A stretch of 64,000 bases of DNA from Loxodes magnus (GCA_946699065.1 CAMPDV010000016.1:1550001-1614000), one strand, 5' to 3'; shown: positions 43,012 to 56,340, numbered from the stretch's first letter. Made by a program: numbers and translations. Notes: a model not told the origin generated them from the letters alone.

Positions 43012-44320
43012 ATGTAAGTAACTTTATAAACTTTGACATGGCCTAGAGATTCTCATGGATTATTTGATTATGAATCTCGCAATGTCACTAAGAAATCTCT
43101 TAAAACTACTTCAAGCTGTAAAATATTGAGAAATGGAAATGACATTACTTTAGTAGATACCTAAACCAAGGAAGCACCAGAAGGTGCTTAATTTTTAGCC
43201 TAATTAACGAGTCATGAAAACTCTTTCAGCCTATAAAATGTTACTAATAATGAAAAAATATGATTAGTTGTAAAATCTTTGAAGACTTAGTAGGGAAATA
43301 AAGGCTATAGGCTTGTTGAAGGTGATATTATTAAAATTGGAAGGATAAAATTTCGCATCAGAGAGATAAGAACAACAGAAACTGAAAATTAAAGTAGTCC
43401 TCCTAAGCCATTAAATTCGATTTTACTTCCAACTGAGATAGATGCTGAGCAAAACCTAGAAAATGAAAATGCTAAGAAGAGTGTTCATAATTTGCCTTGC
43501 AGAATATGCTTAGAAAATGGATATGATAAAGGCAATCCTCTTATTGCTCCCTGTAAATGCGCTGGAACTATGAAATATGTACATCTTAAGTGCCTGTAAT
43601 TGTGGCTAAAAAATAGACTTATAACAAAATAATCAGAAAATTCTATTTCTTTTTATTGGAAATCATTAGATTGTGAACTGTGCAAAAAACAATTTCCAAA
43701 TATAATAAATTTAGAAGGAATTTAGAATGAACTGATAGAAATTCCTAAACCTGAATCGTAATATATAATATTGGAAGCAATTTGTAAAGACAAAAGCAGT
43801 ACAAAAGGTATCCATGTTATTAGTGCTAATAAGAAAAGTGTTATAAAACTGGGAAGAGGCCATGATGCTGACGTACGCATCTCAGATATAAGTGTATCAA
43901 GATAGCATGCAGTAATAAGACTTAATGGAGGGTATGATTATTAACTTTAGGTAATATTATTTGGAAGATAATGGATCAAAATTTGGCACTTTGATACAAA
44001 TCAATAGATGTATAGCATTAGACTCTCAAATTTCAATTTAGGTGGGGCGAACAGTTATAAATTTTTCAGTCAAAAAGCCATGAAATTTTTTGCCAGCTTG
44101 CTTCAGATCTACTATAAACGAAAGTGCTTTTCCTTTTGATGTGCTACCTATTAACTCAGGAATCCCTCTAAGTTCTTCCAAACGAAGGAAAAGCTTTTCA
44201 AACAATCTGTTACATAATCATTAACAATTAGGACTCAATTCAAGTTGTGAAGAACAAGAACAAGATTTAGGAGAAATTGAAGTGCTAGAGCAATAGGATT
44301 CTTAGGAACACCATAATTGA
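43012..44320 (+). CDS. FHA and RING-CH domain protein (putative E3 ubiquitin ligase)
   Basis: 429 aa in exons 43012-43931 and 43951-44320, with a 19-nt intron (GTATGATTATTAACTTTAG) inside the FHA domain. Residues ~1-125 resemble a degenerate FHA fold (CKILRNGND ... VEGDIIKIGRIKFRI). Residues ~163-240 are a RING-CH (C4HC3) finger: PCRICLENG, APCKCAGTMKYVHLKCLQLW, CELCKKQFP. Residues ~265-345 are a good FHA domain (KLGRGHDADVRISDISVSRQ, then LEDNGSKFGT). RING-CH fingers are E3 ligases, commonly membrane-bound, but no transmembrane helix follows here. FHA domains bind phosphothreonine, so phospho-dependent ubiquitination is a reasonable inference. Ends at TGA 44318. Confidence 0.9.
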
Positions 44321-44627
44321 TTTGTTTTTGAATAAGTTGATTATTAAATATAAGCATGATCTTAATATCTACTACACTATATTAAGAATATAAATTCTTT
44401 TTTCATATTCATATACTTTCTTATAATACTGCTACTACAATTATTATGCTAAATCCAAAAAAGATAGCACTTAAGTTATTTCTACTATCTGACTATAAAA
44501 AATTTAAGTTACTTTAAATATTAATTAATATTGTAAGGTGTTATTGAGTGGGAATTTTAATTTCGTTCCTTTAAATTCCATTATCTGTAGCTAAATAAAA
44601 ATGCTTAATTGTCTTTCTCCGTTATTT
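44321..44627. other. short spacer between convergent genes
   Basis: Holds the 3' UTRs of two converging genes; no feature recognised. Confidence 0.4.
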
Positions 44628-45346
44628 TCAAATCTTGTTCATTTTTTTAATGAATAACTTTCCTTTTCCAAATATCTTTGTCTATTCTTAAAACTTCTTT
44701 AAGGCCATTCAGTATAGCTTTTCAAATTCTTTCTGATGCTTATCCAGTATTATCTTCTTAATTTTTAAACTGAATTTCTCCTTTTTACATTTAATAATAT
44801 TTTAACTCTTACTTTCTTTCTAGTAAGCCAGTTCTTTTTTTACTTAACTATCTATTCTGTACATGCCTTATACTATTATGTTAACTAGATTGGAAATAAT
44901 ATTTCAATTTAATTTATTGCAGTTTTAGAAGCAATTTAATTATCTCCTATAAGAAAATAAATTCTTAATTGATTTCATCTTATTAATTAAAGAGCTTACT
45001 AAATCTTTCCTTTTTCTTATTTAAGTGCTTGATCTCTTCTTATAAGTTTAGTACTATCTAAATAAACCACTTGAAATATAATTGATAATTCTTAAAAATT
45101 TAAGGTATTTTATTGTAAAGCTAATCTTACCTTTGATCCTGTTTTTCTTAGGAAGGAGATGCATTTACATGAACACTTTTCTTTTTGTGAATGTTTATTT
45201 AATATTTTTTGCCTTTTAGAAACAAACAAATTTTTGTATTCCAGTGATATTTTATCCTTAAATCATCTTAAAGAATGTAATTAGAAAACGGTAAAATTAA
45301 AAAAAAGATTAAAATATCAAAAAAAGTAATAATTGAAATGAAGCAT
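44628..45346 (-). CDS. helical protein, function unknown; gene ends uncertain
   Basis: Core exons: ~45270-45131 (ISLEYKNLFVSKRQKILNK, then CSCKCISFLRKTGSK) and 45090-44659, joined by a 40-nt GTAAGA...TTTTTAAG intron. This gives one frame of good composition (FNQQDEINQEFIFLQEIIKL; DNTGQASERIWKAILNGLKE). The only in-frame Met upstream is at 45346, preceded by an aromatic-rich segment that may be UTR. At the 3' end a 25-nt intron (44658-44634) would place TGA at 44630-44628; without it no nearby stop exists. Mostly charged helices; no family recognised. Confidence 0.5.
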
Positions 45347-46051
45347 ATTCTTAAGAAAAGAAGCAATATAATTAATAAGCTACAGTATATTCTAATTTAT
45401 CTTAGAGCTTATTACTCTACCATTTACATTCTCTTTATAAATGCTAGCAGATATTTCCAATTTTAGAAGCTAAACTAACATTCGCTATTTTTTCTAAATA
45501 AACTTCAATGATTATAATAATAAGTTTACTTCATTATATTTTTAAATTAACTGATTGTGTAAATATTTGAATCATAATTGATTACAGAATTTAGCTTAAT
45601 ATATCTTAAATTTAGACAGGCTAAGCATGCTTAATTTCAATACAAAGTTTGATTGAAGTTAGTAAGTATGTAATTATTTCGTTTAGAAATAAGATAATCA
45701 AATTTTATTTTATACTATTAGAGAAAATTAAAAAGCATATATTTAACTAGTTAGTGCTTTAATTAATTATTACTTTAAGCTTTATATTTAAATATCTTGC
45801 TCATATTATCCTTGTTCTCCATATTTATTATTTTTTTAATTTCAGGCTTTTTTTATACCATATGACTTTATCTTTTATAATTCATTTAAATATTCTAAAG
45901 AAAAGAAAATAGCAAATTTTCCTTTTAGCTAGAATGATGTATAGTTTGATATATGGTTAAATTAATGATGATAAATGAAAGATACGTTCAGTGATAATTT
46001 TAAGATGATAAATAGTAAATTTATTTTAGTTTTTTCATATAATTAATTTGT
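45347..46051. other. intergenic, no gene seen
   Basis: AT-rich spacer between two minus-strand genes; no supported frame. Confidence 0.45.
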
Positions 46052-47587
46052 TCATATTTCTGATTCAGGAACGTAGTTTTTTCTTTCTTTTTCACAATAA
46101 TAGCATTTATTCTAATATAGCCAAGTAACTTCGTTGCAATAAGTACATGTCCATTTCATATAATATCTGCAAAAGAGTTCTGCTTCATCGAATTTATCCC
46201 CACAAAAGTAGCAATAATATGTTTTATAGGAATTTTTTTCCTTACAGTTTTAGCAACTCCAAGATCTATTTATAAGAGGTGGCATTGCTTCTTAGAATTT
46301 ATTAGCAAATTCTTCAATTTCCTGGTAATCGCTTACTTGAAGTGTATCTTTTTCATAAACCTAACTACTTTCATAAATCAAGACTGTAGGGTGAAAGTGA
46401 CATTGGAGGCATCTTTTGATAACATTTTACCAACCTTTAACTTACTCTATACAAATATCGTCATAATAATTCCAAATATCTTCTTAAGGATTTGTTTTAT
46501 AAATAGAGATATAATGAAGCCCATAAAAGCAGATCATTCCTCTAAATACATAAATTGATAATGGATTTTTGCTTTCTTTAGTAAGTTAAAAAATATCCAG
46601 AGTGTTTGTAATGAGAGCAAAGATCTTTAAGATGTTTAATAGAGGAGGGTCTTTATTTCAAACTAAGTTCATAAGGAAATATTTAGGACATGTCATAGGT
46701 ACTCTTATTTTATAACTTTCATTAAATATACAGTTTTTATAATTTTATTAAGGATTTTGCTAATCAGAGTCTGGACAAATATTTAAAACATCTCTCTAGC
46801 TTGATTTTCTTATGGCTTCAGTTAATTTATGCACAGCTCTTTAAGTTTTGAAGTCCTATTTTTATTAAGGATCAAAGGGCAAGTTATCGATTATTTCTTC
46901 AGTATAAACATTCAACATAATGTTATTATAGTTGTAAGGTATTGGTTCTCCTATAGCTCCACATCAGCATTTATGAAATTCAACAAATTCACACCAAAAA
47001 TACTTATGCACCAAGCATTATGAACTACAGTTTTAATTAGCATTATTTGATTAGTTTTTTAACACATAAACTTCATGAATTGCTTCCATAACCTTGTTTA
47101 ATGCTTCTGAAGCATCAGCCATTTCCATTAACTTGAATTTTTAGTCTATTTTTTCTAATGCTGATCTAAGTTCGTGGATTTAAATAACTGCTTTTTTGAA
47201 TAGACTTTGCTATTTATACTCTTTCATTATTTTTTATAAGCAATAGGCTAAATTACTATAATCTTCCTATTAATTTTCTATTTGAATATTCAAGAAATCA
47301 TTTCTGAATTATTTTAGGTTTCATAAAATTTGGATCACTGCATTCAGAAAGCAGTTCTATTGATTAAGACCATTTTCTAAACCAACCCCATTCTCATCCT
47401 ATTTATTAGAATAATTAGCTATTGTATCCTGCAAGCTAACAACAGGGTGTTCAGGAAGATAGTGGAATTATTTCTAACTAGGACTGTTTTCATTTAAATG
47501 TTTAACCATAAGATGCTAAGCATATTAACTATACAACACTTACTTATCACTTCCTTAGCAATACTTACATATGACAAACTTATCCAT
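46052..47587 (-). CDS. divergent ubiquitin-specific protease (peptidase C19) with flanking zinc fingers
   Basis: 511 aa in a single exon. The USP Cys box is clear (GLENGLNQQNCFLNAVIQIL followed by W89, encoded by TGA at 47323-47321); Cys79 would be the nucleophile. The His box GMICFYGLHYISIYK (His358) and the following IWNYYDDICIEQVKGWQNVI match the C-terminal USP core of the USP53/USP54-like group. An N-terminal C2H2-like motif (CKYCQG ... HLMVKH) precedes the protease. A Cys-rich tail with paired CXXC knuckles follows (CQNCKEKN, CYFCGDKFD, CTYCNE, CYYCEK). USPs remove ubiquitin; the fingers may bind ubiquitin or partners. USP53/54 members are often inactive, so activity should not be assumed. 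The conserved Trp after the Cys box being TGA supports the code. Stop TGA 46054-46052. Confidence 0.88.
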
Positions 47588-48957
47588 TATTTAAGAAATG
47601 GGTAAAAATAATAAAAGAAATAGATGCTTTAATTATTATATAATGCTTATTTCTATTACCATTTCCTTTCTTTTATATATCATAAATTTTAATTCCACTA
47701 CAACCCCTATCTTTTCATTTTGATAATTTAATTAAGAAATTTAACCCTAATAGCGAAATATAATCAAAACAAGTTGAAGCTAAAAGTTGATAGATTGATA
47801 AATAATGAAGAATAGTTAGTTAATTTGAAGTTTGCTAAGCTTTAAAAATTTAGTTGGTAGCATGATATAAGTAAGGATATAATATCTAAATAAAATATAT
47901 TAAATGTTTCTCTTAAAATGCATAAAGATATACAAGCATTTCCTTTTTTTAATTTAGAAACTTTAAGCTTTTCAAATGAATAACTATATGGAATAAATTT
48001 AACTATACAACAAGGGCTTTTCTTAGCTTTAATACACAATTAAACTAATTGTTTTGAAATCTATTAGAAAAAAAAAGTTTCTAGTTTATCTAAATTATAA
48101 TAGATCATTTCTTCAGTTTATATTTTTACAATAGTTCTGAAAATTCCAAATGCTCACTTTAATTTAATAATGTAATCTAAAAAATTTTTTAATTTTAGAA
48201 GTAATAAAATAATTTAAGGCAAATGGATTAGATTCAATTAATAGCTATTATTTTTAAAATGCAGCATAAGTTAAATGTTGCTAATAATACGAAAAAAGCT
48301 TTATTTTATCTTTGCAATAATTTTGAAATTAGAACATTCTTTTTCCTCTATTTTATATTTACAAATCTCTTTAATAGAGTAAAATATAGAGTCATATCAA
48401 AATAGTTTTCACTAAATAGCATGAACTTAAACTTTTACAAAAAAATAGAAAAGTTCGCATAATTATAAATTTATTTAGGATAGAAAGGCTAATGATCTTA
48501 TTTAAGGTTAAAAATATTAAATATATCCCTTTAATAGCAAACTTTTTCAATATAAATTATCAGAAAAAATGATTCTCCTGAATTATTTAAAATGCTATCA
48601 AGTTTATAAGTCAAATTGCGTAATAGTTCAGAATTTTTTATTAGACTATTAAATTTTCTAATTCAATAACCTTTTTATTTCTATAAGCTTTATTCAAATG
48701 AAAGGGATAAAAAAGAATAAAGGCTTCAATAAATAATTATCAAGATAGGACTTAGATTATAATTTAGAAATTTAATATAACCTGTTAACCACTTTCCTTA
48801 CCTATCCATTATATGATGCTAGTATTTCCTTAAATACTCATCTTATTTAAACTTTTATTTTTGAAATATTTTGCTTTCAAACTTATATCTTTAAATCATT
48901 TTTAAATTAGAATGCTTTATAGTTAGGCCTAAAAATTTAATTAGTCAGTATGAAAAT
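47588..48957. other. divergent intergenic region
   Basis: About 1.4 kb of AT-rich DNA between divergent genes; no gene or RNA recognised. Confidence 0.45.
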
Positions 48958-49524
48958 ATGATAATATATAAAGCATAAATACTAAAGATAATAACTAAGC
49001 ATTAGGGAGATTATATTTTAATTTTGCTTTCTTTATTTCAAAATATACCTAATTAGAAGCAAGAAGTAGCATAACTATAATTATTAGTATAAGATCAATC
49101 TGATGAATAAACAATAAGTAAATTTAATATCTAAAGTCTTCGTAAGGGTGCAAAGAGATTTTAGATAATTGCTAAGAATGTTGTAATTACTTCTATAGTA
49201 ATTACTCCTAAAGGGATTTAATTAGTATATTAATCTCAGAAGTTTTATTAAGATAAGTCTTAGTTTTAAATTAAATTATCAGCAAATAGATATATCATCA
49301 CTATAACCAACAATCAAGACGAAAGTCTGGATATCTTCATTATCTTTCATTAATAATCAAATTCCCTTAATTTTCAAAGTGTTGAGTTATGTTCCTAATT
49401 ATAATTACAAGAAAGTAGTATTAAACTAAAACTAAGAGCAGCATCTAAAGAATTACAATTCTAATGTTTTGATTACCAGTTAATTTAAATCAGTAACATG
49501 ATATTTAGATATTTAATCTATTGA
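48958..49524 (+). CDS. small protein, function unknown
   Basis: A 188-codon frame ends at TGA 49522. The part from ~49060 to 49480 has clear coding composition (VQDQSDEQTISKFNIQSLRK; GAKRFQIIAKNVVITSIVIT; QESSIKLKLRAASKELQFQ). Alternating hydrophobic residues suggest beta structure. The chosen Met (48958) is simply the first in frame; the stretch up to ~49040 is AT-rich and may be UTR. It could also be a 5' exon group of the kelch gene that follows, in the same orientation 230 bp downstream, but no splice path linking them was convincing. Confidence 0.5.
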
Positions 49525-49756
49525 CACATTAGTAAACTAATTATAATAGAGTATACATCTCACCATTCTATTTTAAATAGCTTATATCAATATTTTCCTC
49601 ACTTTTTTCTTTATGTTTTAACACCTAAATTTCAAAGATTTAGTAATAACAAATTATCTAAATTTATAAAAAGAAGGTAGTTAAATAGAAATAAAGGCAA
49701 TAGGAAAGGATAGAAGAAGCTTATAGATCAGAATAAAAAGTATAATAAAGTAGAAT

Positions 49757-50990
49757 ATGGAAGATAATAAATTCTTATAAGTACTACTATTTTTATTAAA
49801 GTGGTTCACTTACTATTTGTAAAGCATTACTATATTATAAAATGAGAAAAAGAATTATCAAAATTCCCATACGAAGAAGTTAGTAGGATTTACCTAAGAA
49901 GCAGTTTCTTTCTTATTAGAGTAAAATCATAAGCATATTGTATTTAAGAAAATAAAAGAGTAAAGGAAATAAACTGCTTCAGCTGTATGCGAGACTTCCT
50001 CTGTTGATGAGTAAATATGAGATATTTCCTAACTTGTATTGGTATAAGTATATACATGCAGTTTGTAAAAATGATACAATTTTACTATTTGACATTACAA
50101 AGGAATAGATTCATTAGTTTAATATACATTTTGGAAGAGAATTTATGAGCTCCATCCTATACTTTAACGAAATTTGATTTGTAGGAGGGTTAAATTAAAT
50201 AACACTAAGAAAAGTTAATTATTTTAATTTCTTTAACCGGATCAATAAAAATGCTCCAATTTTGCCAAGTCCGATATAATAAGCTTCTTTAGTGATAAAG
50301 GATATGTACTTATATGTATTAGGTGGAAAAATGAAAATGTAAAATCAAGGCACTTATAATTATTTGAAATCAGCTTACCGTATTAACTTAAAAAAACTTT
50401 AAAAATGAGAAAGCTTATCTGATTTATTTTAAGCTAAAGCAGAAGCTACTTCTATTGCTTCAAAACATGGCATTTATGTTTTTGGAGGATAATATTATAC
50501 AAATAAATAACATTTCAGCAGAATGATAGAATATTACAATAGCTTTGCCGATAAATGGACTACTTTAAAATTAAAACTCTCCAGAGGTTTAAAAAACATG
50601 GGAGCAAACTTAGATCCATTTATTATATTTGGAGGAACTTATTAACTTTAACAGAGATAATAAGACCTACAAAGGTTTGAAACACTTGAAAATGAAATGA
50701 CAGCCTCTTATTAAAGCTTAGAGATTTATAATAAATGTATTAAAATTAAATAATTATAAAATGAATGCTAATGTAAAGTGGAAGAAAAACACTAAGTTTT
50801 TGAAGTTTTTAACTGCATTTCTAGAAGTCAAAAATATGGAGACTGAATATTTAATTGAGTTTAAAATGGAAGTAATGAAAATCCTGGTGCTTTTAAGATC
50901 TATAAGCTAAATGTAAATACATTTGAATGCCAATTTGTGACCTTTTACAATCCTAGGGATAGAAATTTAAAAATAAATTCGATAAAATGA
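49757..50990 (+). CDS. kelch-repeat protein
   Basis: 404 aa in exons 49757-49939 and 49959-50990, with a 19-nt intron (GTATTTAAGAAAATAAAAG). At least four kelch blades are visible: NDTILLFDITKEQIHQFNIH then EIWFVGGLN; DMYLYVLGGK then LKKLQKWESLSD; HGIYVFGGQYY then YNSFADKWTTL; FIIFGGTY. The Trp of the second blade's W-x-L motif is encoded by TGA. Kelch propellers are protein-interaction platforms; no BTB domain is present. The N-terminal ~60 residues are weakly supported: an overlapping frame (EELSKFPYEEVSRIYLRSS-like, ~49845-49990) also looks coding and could be the true first exon through a different small intron. Ends at TGA 50988. Confidence 0.75.
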
Positions 50991-51310
50991 AACCATTTGT
51001 ATAGAGTTTAATTATTATTACTTTAGTAATTTTCTTATATACTCAATTATTTTTAAAGTGCTTTATTAATATTATATTATAAACGCTTAATATTAAAAAA
51101 CTCTACACTTAATATTACTATTTTAACCTATATCTGAATTTTAGTTTATATTATCATTTCCTCTAAATTTTTAAATAAATTTTCTAAGAAAAGTATGGTG
51201 AAGAAAGGAATGTAATAAAGATGAAAAATATTAAAGTAAGAGATACATTAAAAGTTATAAATTCTAATTTAAGCAATACATTAAAACGATTAAGTTAAGA
51301 AAACTTATTT
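50991..51310. other. spacer between convergent genes
   Basis: 320 bp separating the kelch gene and the channel gene; 3' UTR sequence only. Confidence 0.4.
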
Positions 51311-54180
51311 TCAAATTTCATGCATTTTCTTTAATTTTTTTTCTGCTTTTTATTTGTTATTATTTGTTTTTACTGTTGGAGATTTTTCGTTTTCGTAATC
51401 TTCTTCTTTCAAAAAACTTTCTGATGAATAACTTTGAAATTCAAGGCTTCCGGCAAAGCTTATATTTTAATTTTATTCCTCATTTTATCGACTTTCTTCA
51501 CTTTCTTTTCTTTCGTTGGCTTTAATAATTAACTGCTCCTATAATTTGTTTCTTGAGGATAGATTGTTTTATGAAATAAAAGTTCCATTATTTACTGTGG
51601 ATTGTGAGCTGTCTTTATAAATAATTTCAGGTTTATTTAGCTAGTTTTCTTTTAAGTTTTCATTAGAAGCCGAGCTTTTATTTATTATGCTTAGATTTAA
51701 GGTAAAATTTTCTTTTTACTCATTAGCTTCAGTTTAATTTTTTTAAAATTGCAATTTATCTTATTATTCAATTATACTTATCTGAGAGCAGTCAAATGTA
51801 TTGTTTAAGCTTTCATCAGTAACTTTCTAGCTATTTCTCAAAATTGAATCTTATATGCTTTTATCATTCTGTTCCTTTCCTTTTTGCTTCCTCGTATTAA
51901 AAATCTTTTGCAGACTAGATAATTTAGAATTCTTTTGTGATTAAGATAAAGTTTAATGGCTTATGTCATCTTTTGGAGTTTTTTCTGAGAAATTTGTCTA
52001 AGACTCAGATTAATCAATAGTCTTAGGCATTTTCTTTATGGTTTTTTAATTTGATTTAGGTTGAGGATATTGAATAATTTGTGAAAGTGTATCCTTCAAG
52101 CTGGCAATGCTTTATTCTAATAAATTCAATTTATCATCTACTTCTGTTTCCTTTTTATCTGTATTAGCTGATCTTCTTCTTTTATCTACATAAAAACTTA
52201 CTAACTACAGCTTCTAGTCCTTTTGTTGCTTTATCTACAATATTAGAGTTAATAGAATTTAACAAATGTGGAAGTATTAGTCCTTTTTTGCTTCCCTTCT
52301 CATCTTTTATACTGCCAGAAGTCTCTTTTGCTAATCCAAAAGATCTCTATTTTCTCCTTTCTCCTTATTCTAAAAGCTTAGTAATAGTTTGCTACTTTTT
52401 TTATCTAATTATCTAAGGAGATTTCATATTTTTGTTTCTGTACTCTATCAAGGCTATCTTTTTCTTTTCTTCCATTTATTTCTACTAGTCCAAAGACATT
52501 TTCCAGATATCAAGTTGGTCGCTTTTGTATTACTTAAAAACTAAAAAGAAGTCTTATTTGCTTAGAATTAAGAGTTCACTAAACTAATTAGCTTTAACAG
52601 TCTCTTACCTCACTTCGTATTAGAACTAATTAATGTCTGACTAATCTAAACTTTCGTCACAGTTTTCTATCATTTCTAGATAGAAGCTTAAATCTCCAAA
52701 ATGCTATCCCTCAGTTAAATAATAGTAAGGAATTTCACTGTTCTATATCTTTAATAGGAATGCTACTTCTCCCTTTATGATAAAGTACATTTCATTTGCA
52801 GGATCTCCAGATTAATAAATTATTTAATTTTTAAGTAACTTAAAAGGCTTTAAGTGCTCAGCAAAAGCAGCTATTAAGTGAAATGGTCGATTTTAGAAAA
52901 ATACAGATTTCTAGATTAATACTTCGTTCATTTTTACAGAGAGGGCTATTTTCAAATTTTAAGGTAAGGAGTTTAAAAGTTCTCATCTATCTTGTTTGTT
53001 TCTCTGGTCATTGTATTTTAAAGTTTTGACGATCTTTAAAGTAAACTACTAGTTTAGCTGATATTCTTTGGTTATCCCTTTTAAAATATCCATTTATTTA
53101 GCTAAATTGGAATTTTTCTTAGAAGTCTAAGCCATTATGGTTGTTACATTTCCAATTGTATAAGAGTACATCATTATGCCTAAAAAAAGAATGCAAGAAG
53201 CTACAAATTATTCCAATTCGTTTTTTGGGACTATATCTCCGAATCCAACGGTTGCTAATGTAGTAATAGTGAAATAAAAGCTAATTATGTATTTTTCTCA
53301 ATTTTCCTTATCTCTATAACCATAAAACGAAACCCAAGTATCATATGAGAAATTTTCAATGGAGGCAATAAAATATCATATGCATGCTACAAGATGGGCA
53401 GTGAATATGAAAATTAGAAAAAAATAGATAAATTTTTCTGCTTGCACACTTAATCTCAAAGCAGATGTGATAACATTGAGTCCTCTATTCTAGCTTTGCA
53501 AAGACTTTGTCATTCTCATTAATTTGGTTATTTTTAAAACTCTGTATAAGCGTGGAAACTTTCCTATTCTCAGGAATTTACCCCAATTATTTTGCTATTC
53601 AGTAATTATTTCAAAAGGTAAGCAGGAGAGTATATCTATAAATAATCAACTGGTAGCGTATTTTTTGATTATTAATCGATGATTAGTTACTAAATTGTCG
53701 TCCTTGTCTAAGTAACTGGAAAAGCAGTTAACAATTATATCTAGAAAAAACAAAAAATCTACTGCAAGTTCAAAAAAAGCTCAGCCATCTTCTTCGTCTT
53801 CAATGAAAGCTATTTTATAGGGTGTTATGAGTGCAGTATATAGCAATAATCTAAATAAATATCTTACAAAGTCATTATCTAGTCAAATTTTTATTTGAAG
53901 AAATCATCAAAGTAAAATACTCATTTCCCCTTGTATTCTGGATCATCTCGAGTTTTTTAATAATTAGCAATCTAAATATAAAATAAGTTACACTAGCATC
54001 ATATTCAGATTATCACTCAATGCTATCTCTTGGGGCTATTTGCTTATAATCTGCTTTTTTTATTCTTTTTTAGGCAATCGTTTTAGTCATTTTTCGTTTA
54101 ACTCTAGCAAAGCTATTTTCTAATATTTGAGAAGATTCTTGATCAAATATTTATTTTTCTTCTTCTAAATTAAGAGACAT
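51311..54180 (-). CDS. voltage-gated-type K+ channel with cyclic-nucleotide-binding domain
   Basis: 938 aa in four exons (54180-53992, 53971-53868, 53850-52202, 52185-51311) with introns of 20, 17 and 16 nt. Six membrane segments are traceable. S4 has regularly spaced basic residues (KFLRIGKFPRLYRVLKITKL). S5 holds ACIWYFIA, and the pore has the K+ filter TLATVGFGDIVP. A C-linker and a cNMP-binding domain (IYQSGDPANEMYFIIKGEV ... ANQFSELLILSKQDF) follow, then a ~390-residue Ser/Lys/Gln-rich cytoplasmic tail. This is the CNG/HCN/EAG superfamily layout, greatly expanded in ciliates, where it sets membrane potential and swimming behaviour. Trp is encoded by TGA at least seven times (including S5 and the S3 SWLF), more often than by TGG. 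The small introns near the N-terminus are fixed by frame. Stop TGA 51313-51311. Confidence 0.93.
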
Positions 54181-56340
54181 TTTTATGAATTTAACTTTAG
54201 CTCTAAAATAAGCATAAATTATTTAATTAAGCTTAACTAGATAGACAGCCAGTAAAAATCAAATAATTAATGAAGAAAATTCATTTAACACTTTGAAGAG
54301 TCCTGTAAATACTTACCATGTAAGCTTTACTTAAATCTTCCAGCTTCTAAATTAAAATTCAACTATCTCTAATTATAAAACTTCAAAAATGTTAAAAAAG
54401 CTTAGATTTTAAAGAAGCAAGAAATAGAGATGATTGCTAGCTATATAAAATACACTTTAAAAAGTTGTAATTCTTACTATTTAATTATACCTTCTTATTT
54501 ATTCTCAAACCAATAATCCTATGAAAGATGTAAATTTTATTAGATTTGTCAAGTTAAGTATTTATAGTATAAGTTTGTAGATGAGGCTTGAATTTCACTA
54601 TAATACAACTAAGAAAAATTAAGTCTAAAATATGGTTTAAAAGATTTACACATATATCTATTTATTTTATTATGATAGTAAGAGAAATTCAATTTTACAA
54701 CTTCATTTTACTCTTATATTGAAATATAAGCATTATGAAAATTAGTTTGCTAATGAACAATCTTTAAAGTTATTAATCTTAAAATTCAAAGTACTTTAGA
54801 GACTACCACACAAAGTGATAATATCTAACATCATTCAAAAAATAATTTAACTTGAAGTGAAAATAAAAGTAATAGCTCATAGATAATAAATATTTGTATT
54901 ATTTGGAAATTAAAATTTGCTGTATGTATATTTTTAGTGACTGAATATGAAGAAACTAGATTATTAACAATTTTAATATTACTTATCTATGTATTATAGA
55001 TTAACTTTTTTTAGATATTCCTATTATCTTTCATTATATAAGCTAAGATAATTAAAGCAGCAGTATCGAGATTTTTATCTAAATAATTTTAATTTTCATT
55101 AACTTCATTTTATGATGTTAGAATAAATATTTAATCAGTATTTCTTTTATCAATTTTAAAACTAAAAGAAATGCTTTATAACAAGCTGATTACCATGACT
55201 AGTTACAACTGAATGTGTATATTATGATCTAATAATGTTTTATTAATTAAGATTATTTAAAGCTTAAATAAACTTCTAAGCAAGTAAATTAGTTTCATAT
55301 ACAACAATTTTATATTTAATAGTTTAAAAAGGAGCAAAATATAAAAAAATTGTCATTAAATTTCATAAGCTAAAGGAAAATCTAAAGAAATGCAAGTTTT
55401 AATTGATTTACCAAATAAATTATCCAAAAAAGTGATAACTAGAAAGAAGTTAAAATTTATTTGGTTGTATTTAAAAATGCTAAGTCTATTTGTAAGAATC
55501 TAAAGTGAGATCAAACTCTACTTATAGATTGGATCTAGGGCTCATTAGATTTAAGAACAATAAGAATCTAAAGATCTCAACATGACAGGTCAAATATTTC
55601 AGGATATAAATTTAAATTATAGCCATTTATAAGATAGAGACATAAATAAAGCCATTATAAACTGCTTAAATAAATAATTAAAAATATCCTAGTTATTCAT
55701 ATTAAACTAGTTTAGACAAAAATTAGTAATTTAAAAAGAATCATAAACAGAAGTTAAAGTGAATAAATATAATTTCTAAGGTTTTATAATTTTATGATTT
55801 AGATTAGTTATAATTTTAGAGTGTGTTTTATAAAATTTCTCTCAAACTTATTTAAAAAGATTACTATGATGCTTATTAAATATTTTTTATAAGCTTTATT
55901 GATTTAATAGTACCTATTTAATATATTTAGAAATGTGCTAATTTAAAAAAATTTAAATCACTTGTGTTGCTATATATAGTAATGACTTTCTTAGATTATT
56001 TCATTTATTTCTAAAATAATTTAGAAAAATAAACTATAGAGACCAGGAACTGAAGAAGCGTAATTTTCATCTAGTTGAGGAATTAACTTTCTAAGATATT
56101 AGATTTCTTAGTTTCTATAGATAAAATAAAGACTAAATAAATGCTTGTAAATATTCGTTAAGTTTGATTATACAAAAAAATAAAATTGTCTCTCAATTTA
56201 AAATAATAGCAGTGAGTAATTAACACTTATAAATCATTGTAGAACTTTAATAATAATTATTTGTCCTAATTTCTTTGAAATACCTTTAGATTTCTTAATT
56301 TAAATAAAGACAAAATAAATAGTTAGGTTTCTAATTAACT
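54181..56340. other. intergenic, no gene seen
   Basis: About 2.2 kb upstream of the channel gene, AT-rich, with no coding-like frame on either strand. Confidence 0.45.

Noticed and set aside
44628..45266. Alternative frames starting MIQGQNITG or MHLLPKKNR
   Set aside because: Their apparent continuity depended on a miscounted T run; the frame using the 40-nt intron is the only one consistent on both sides.
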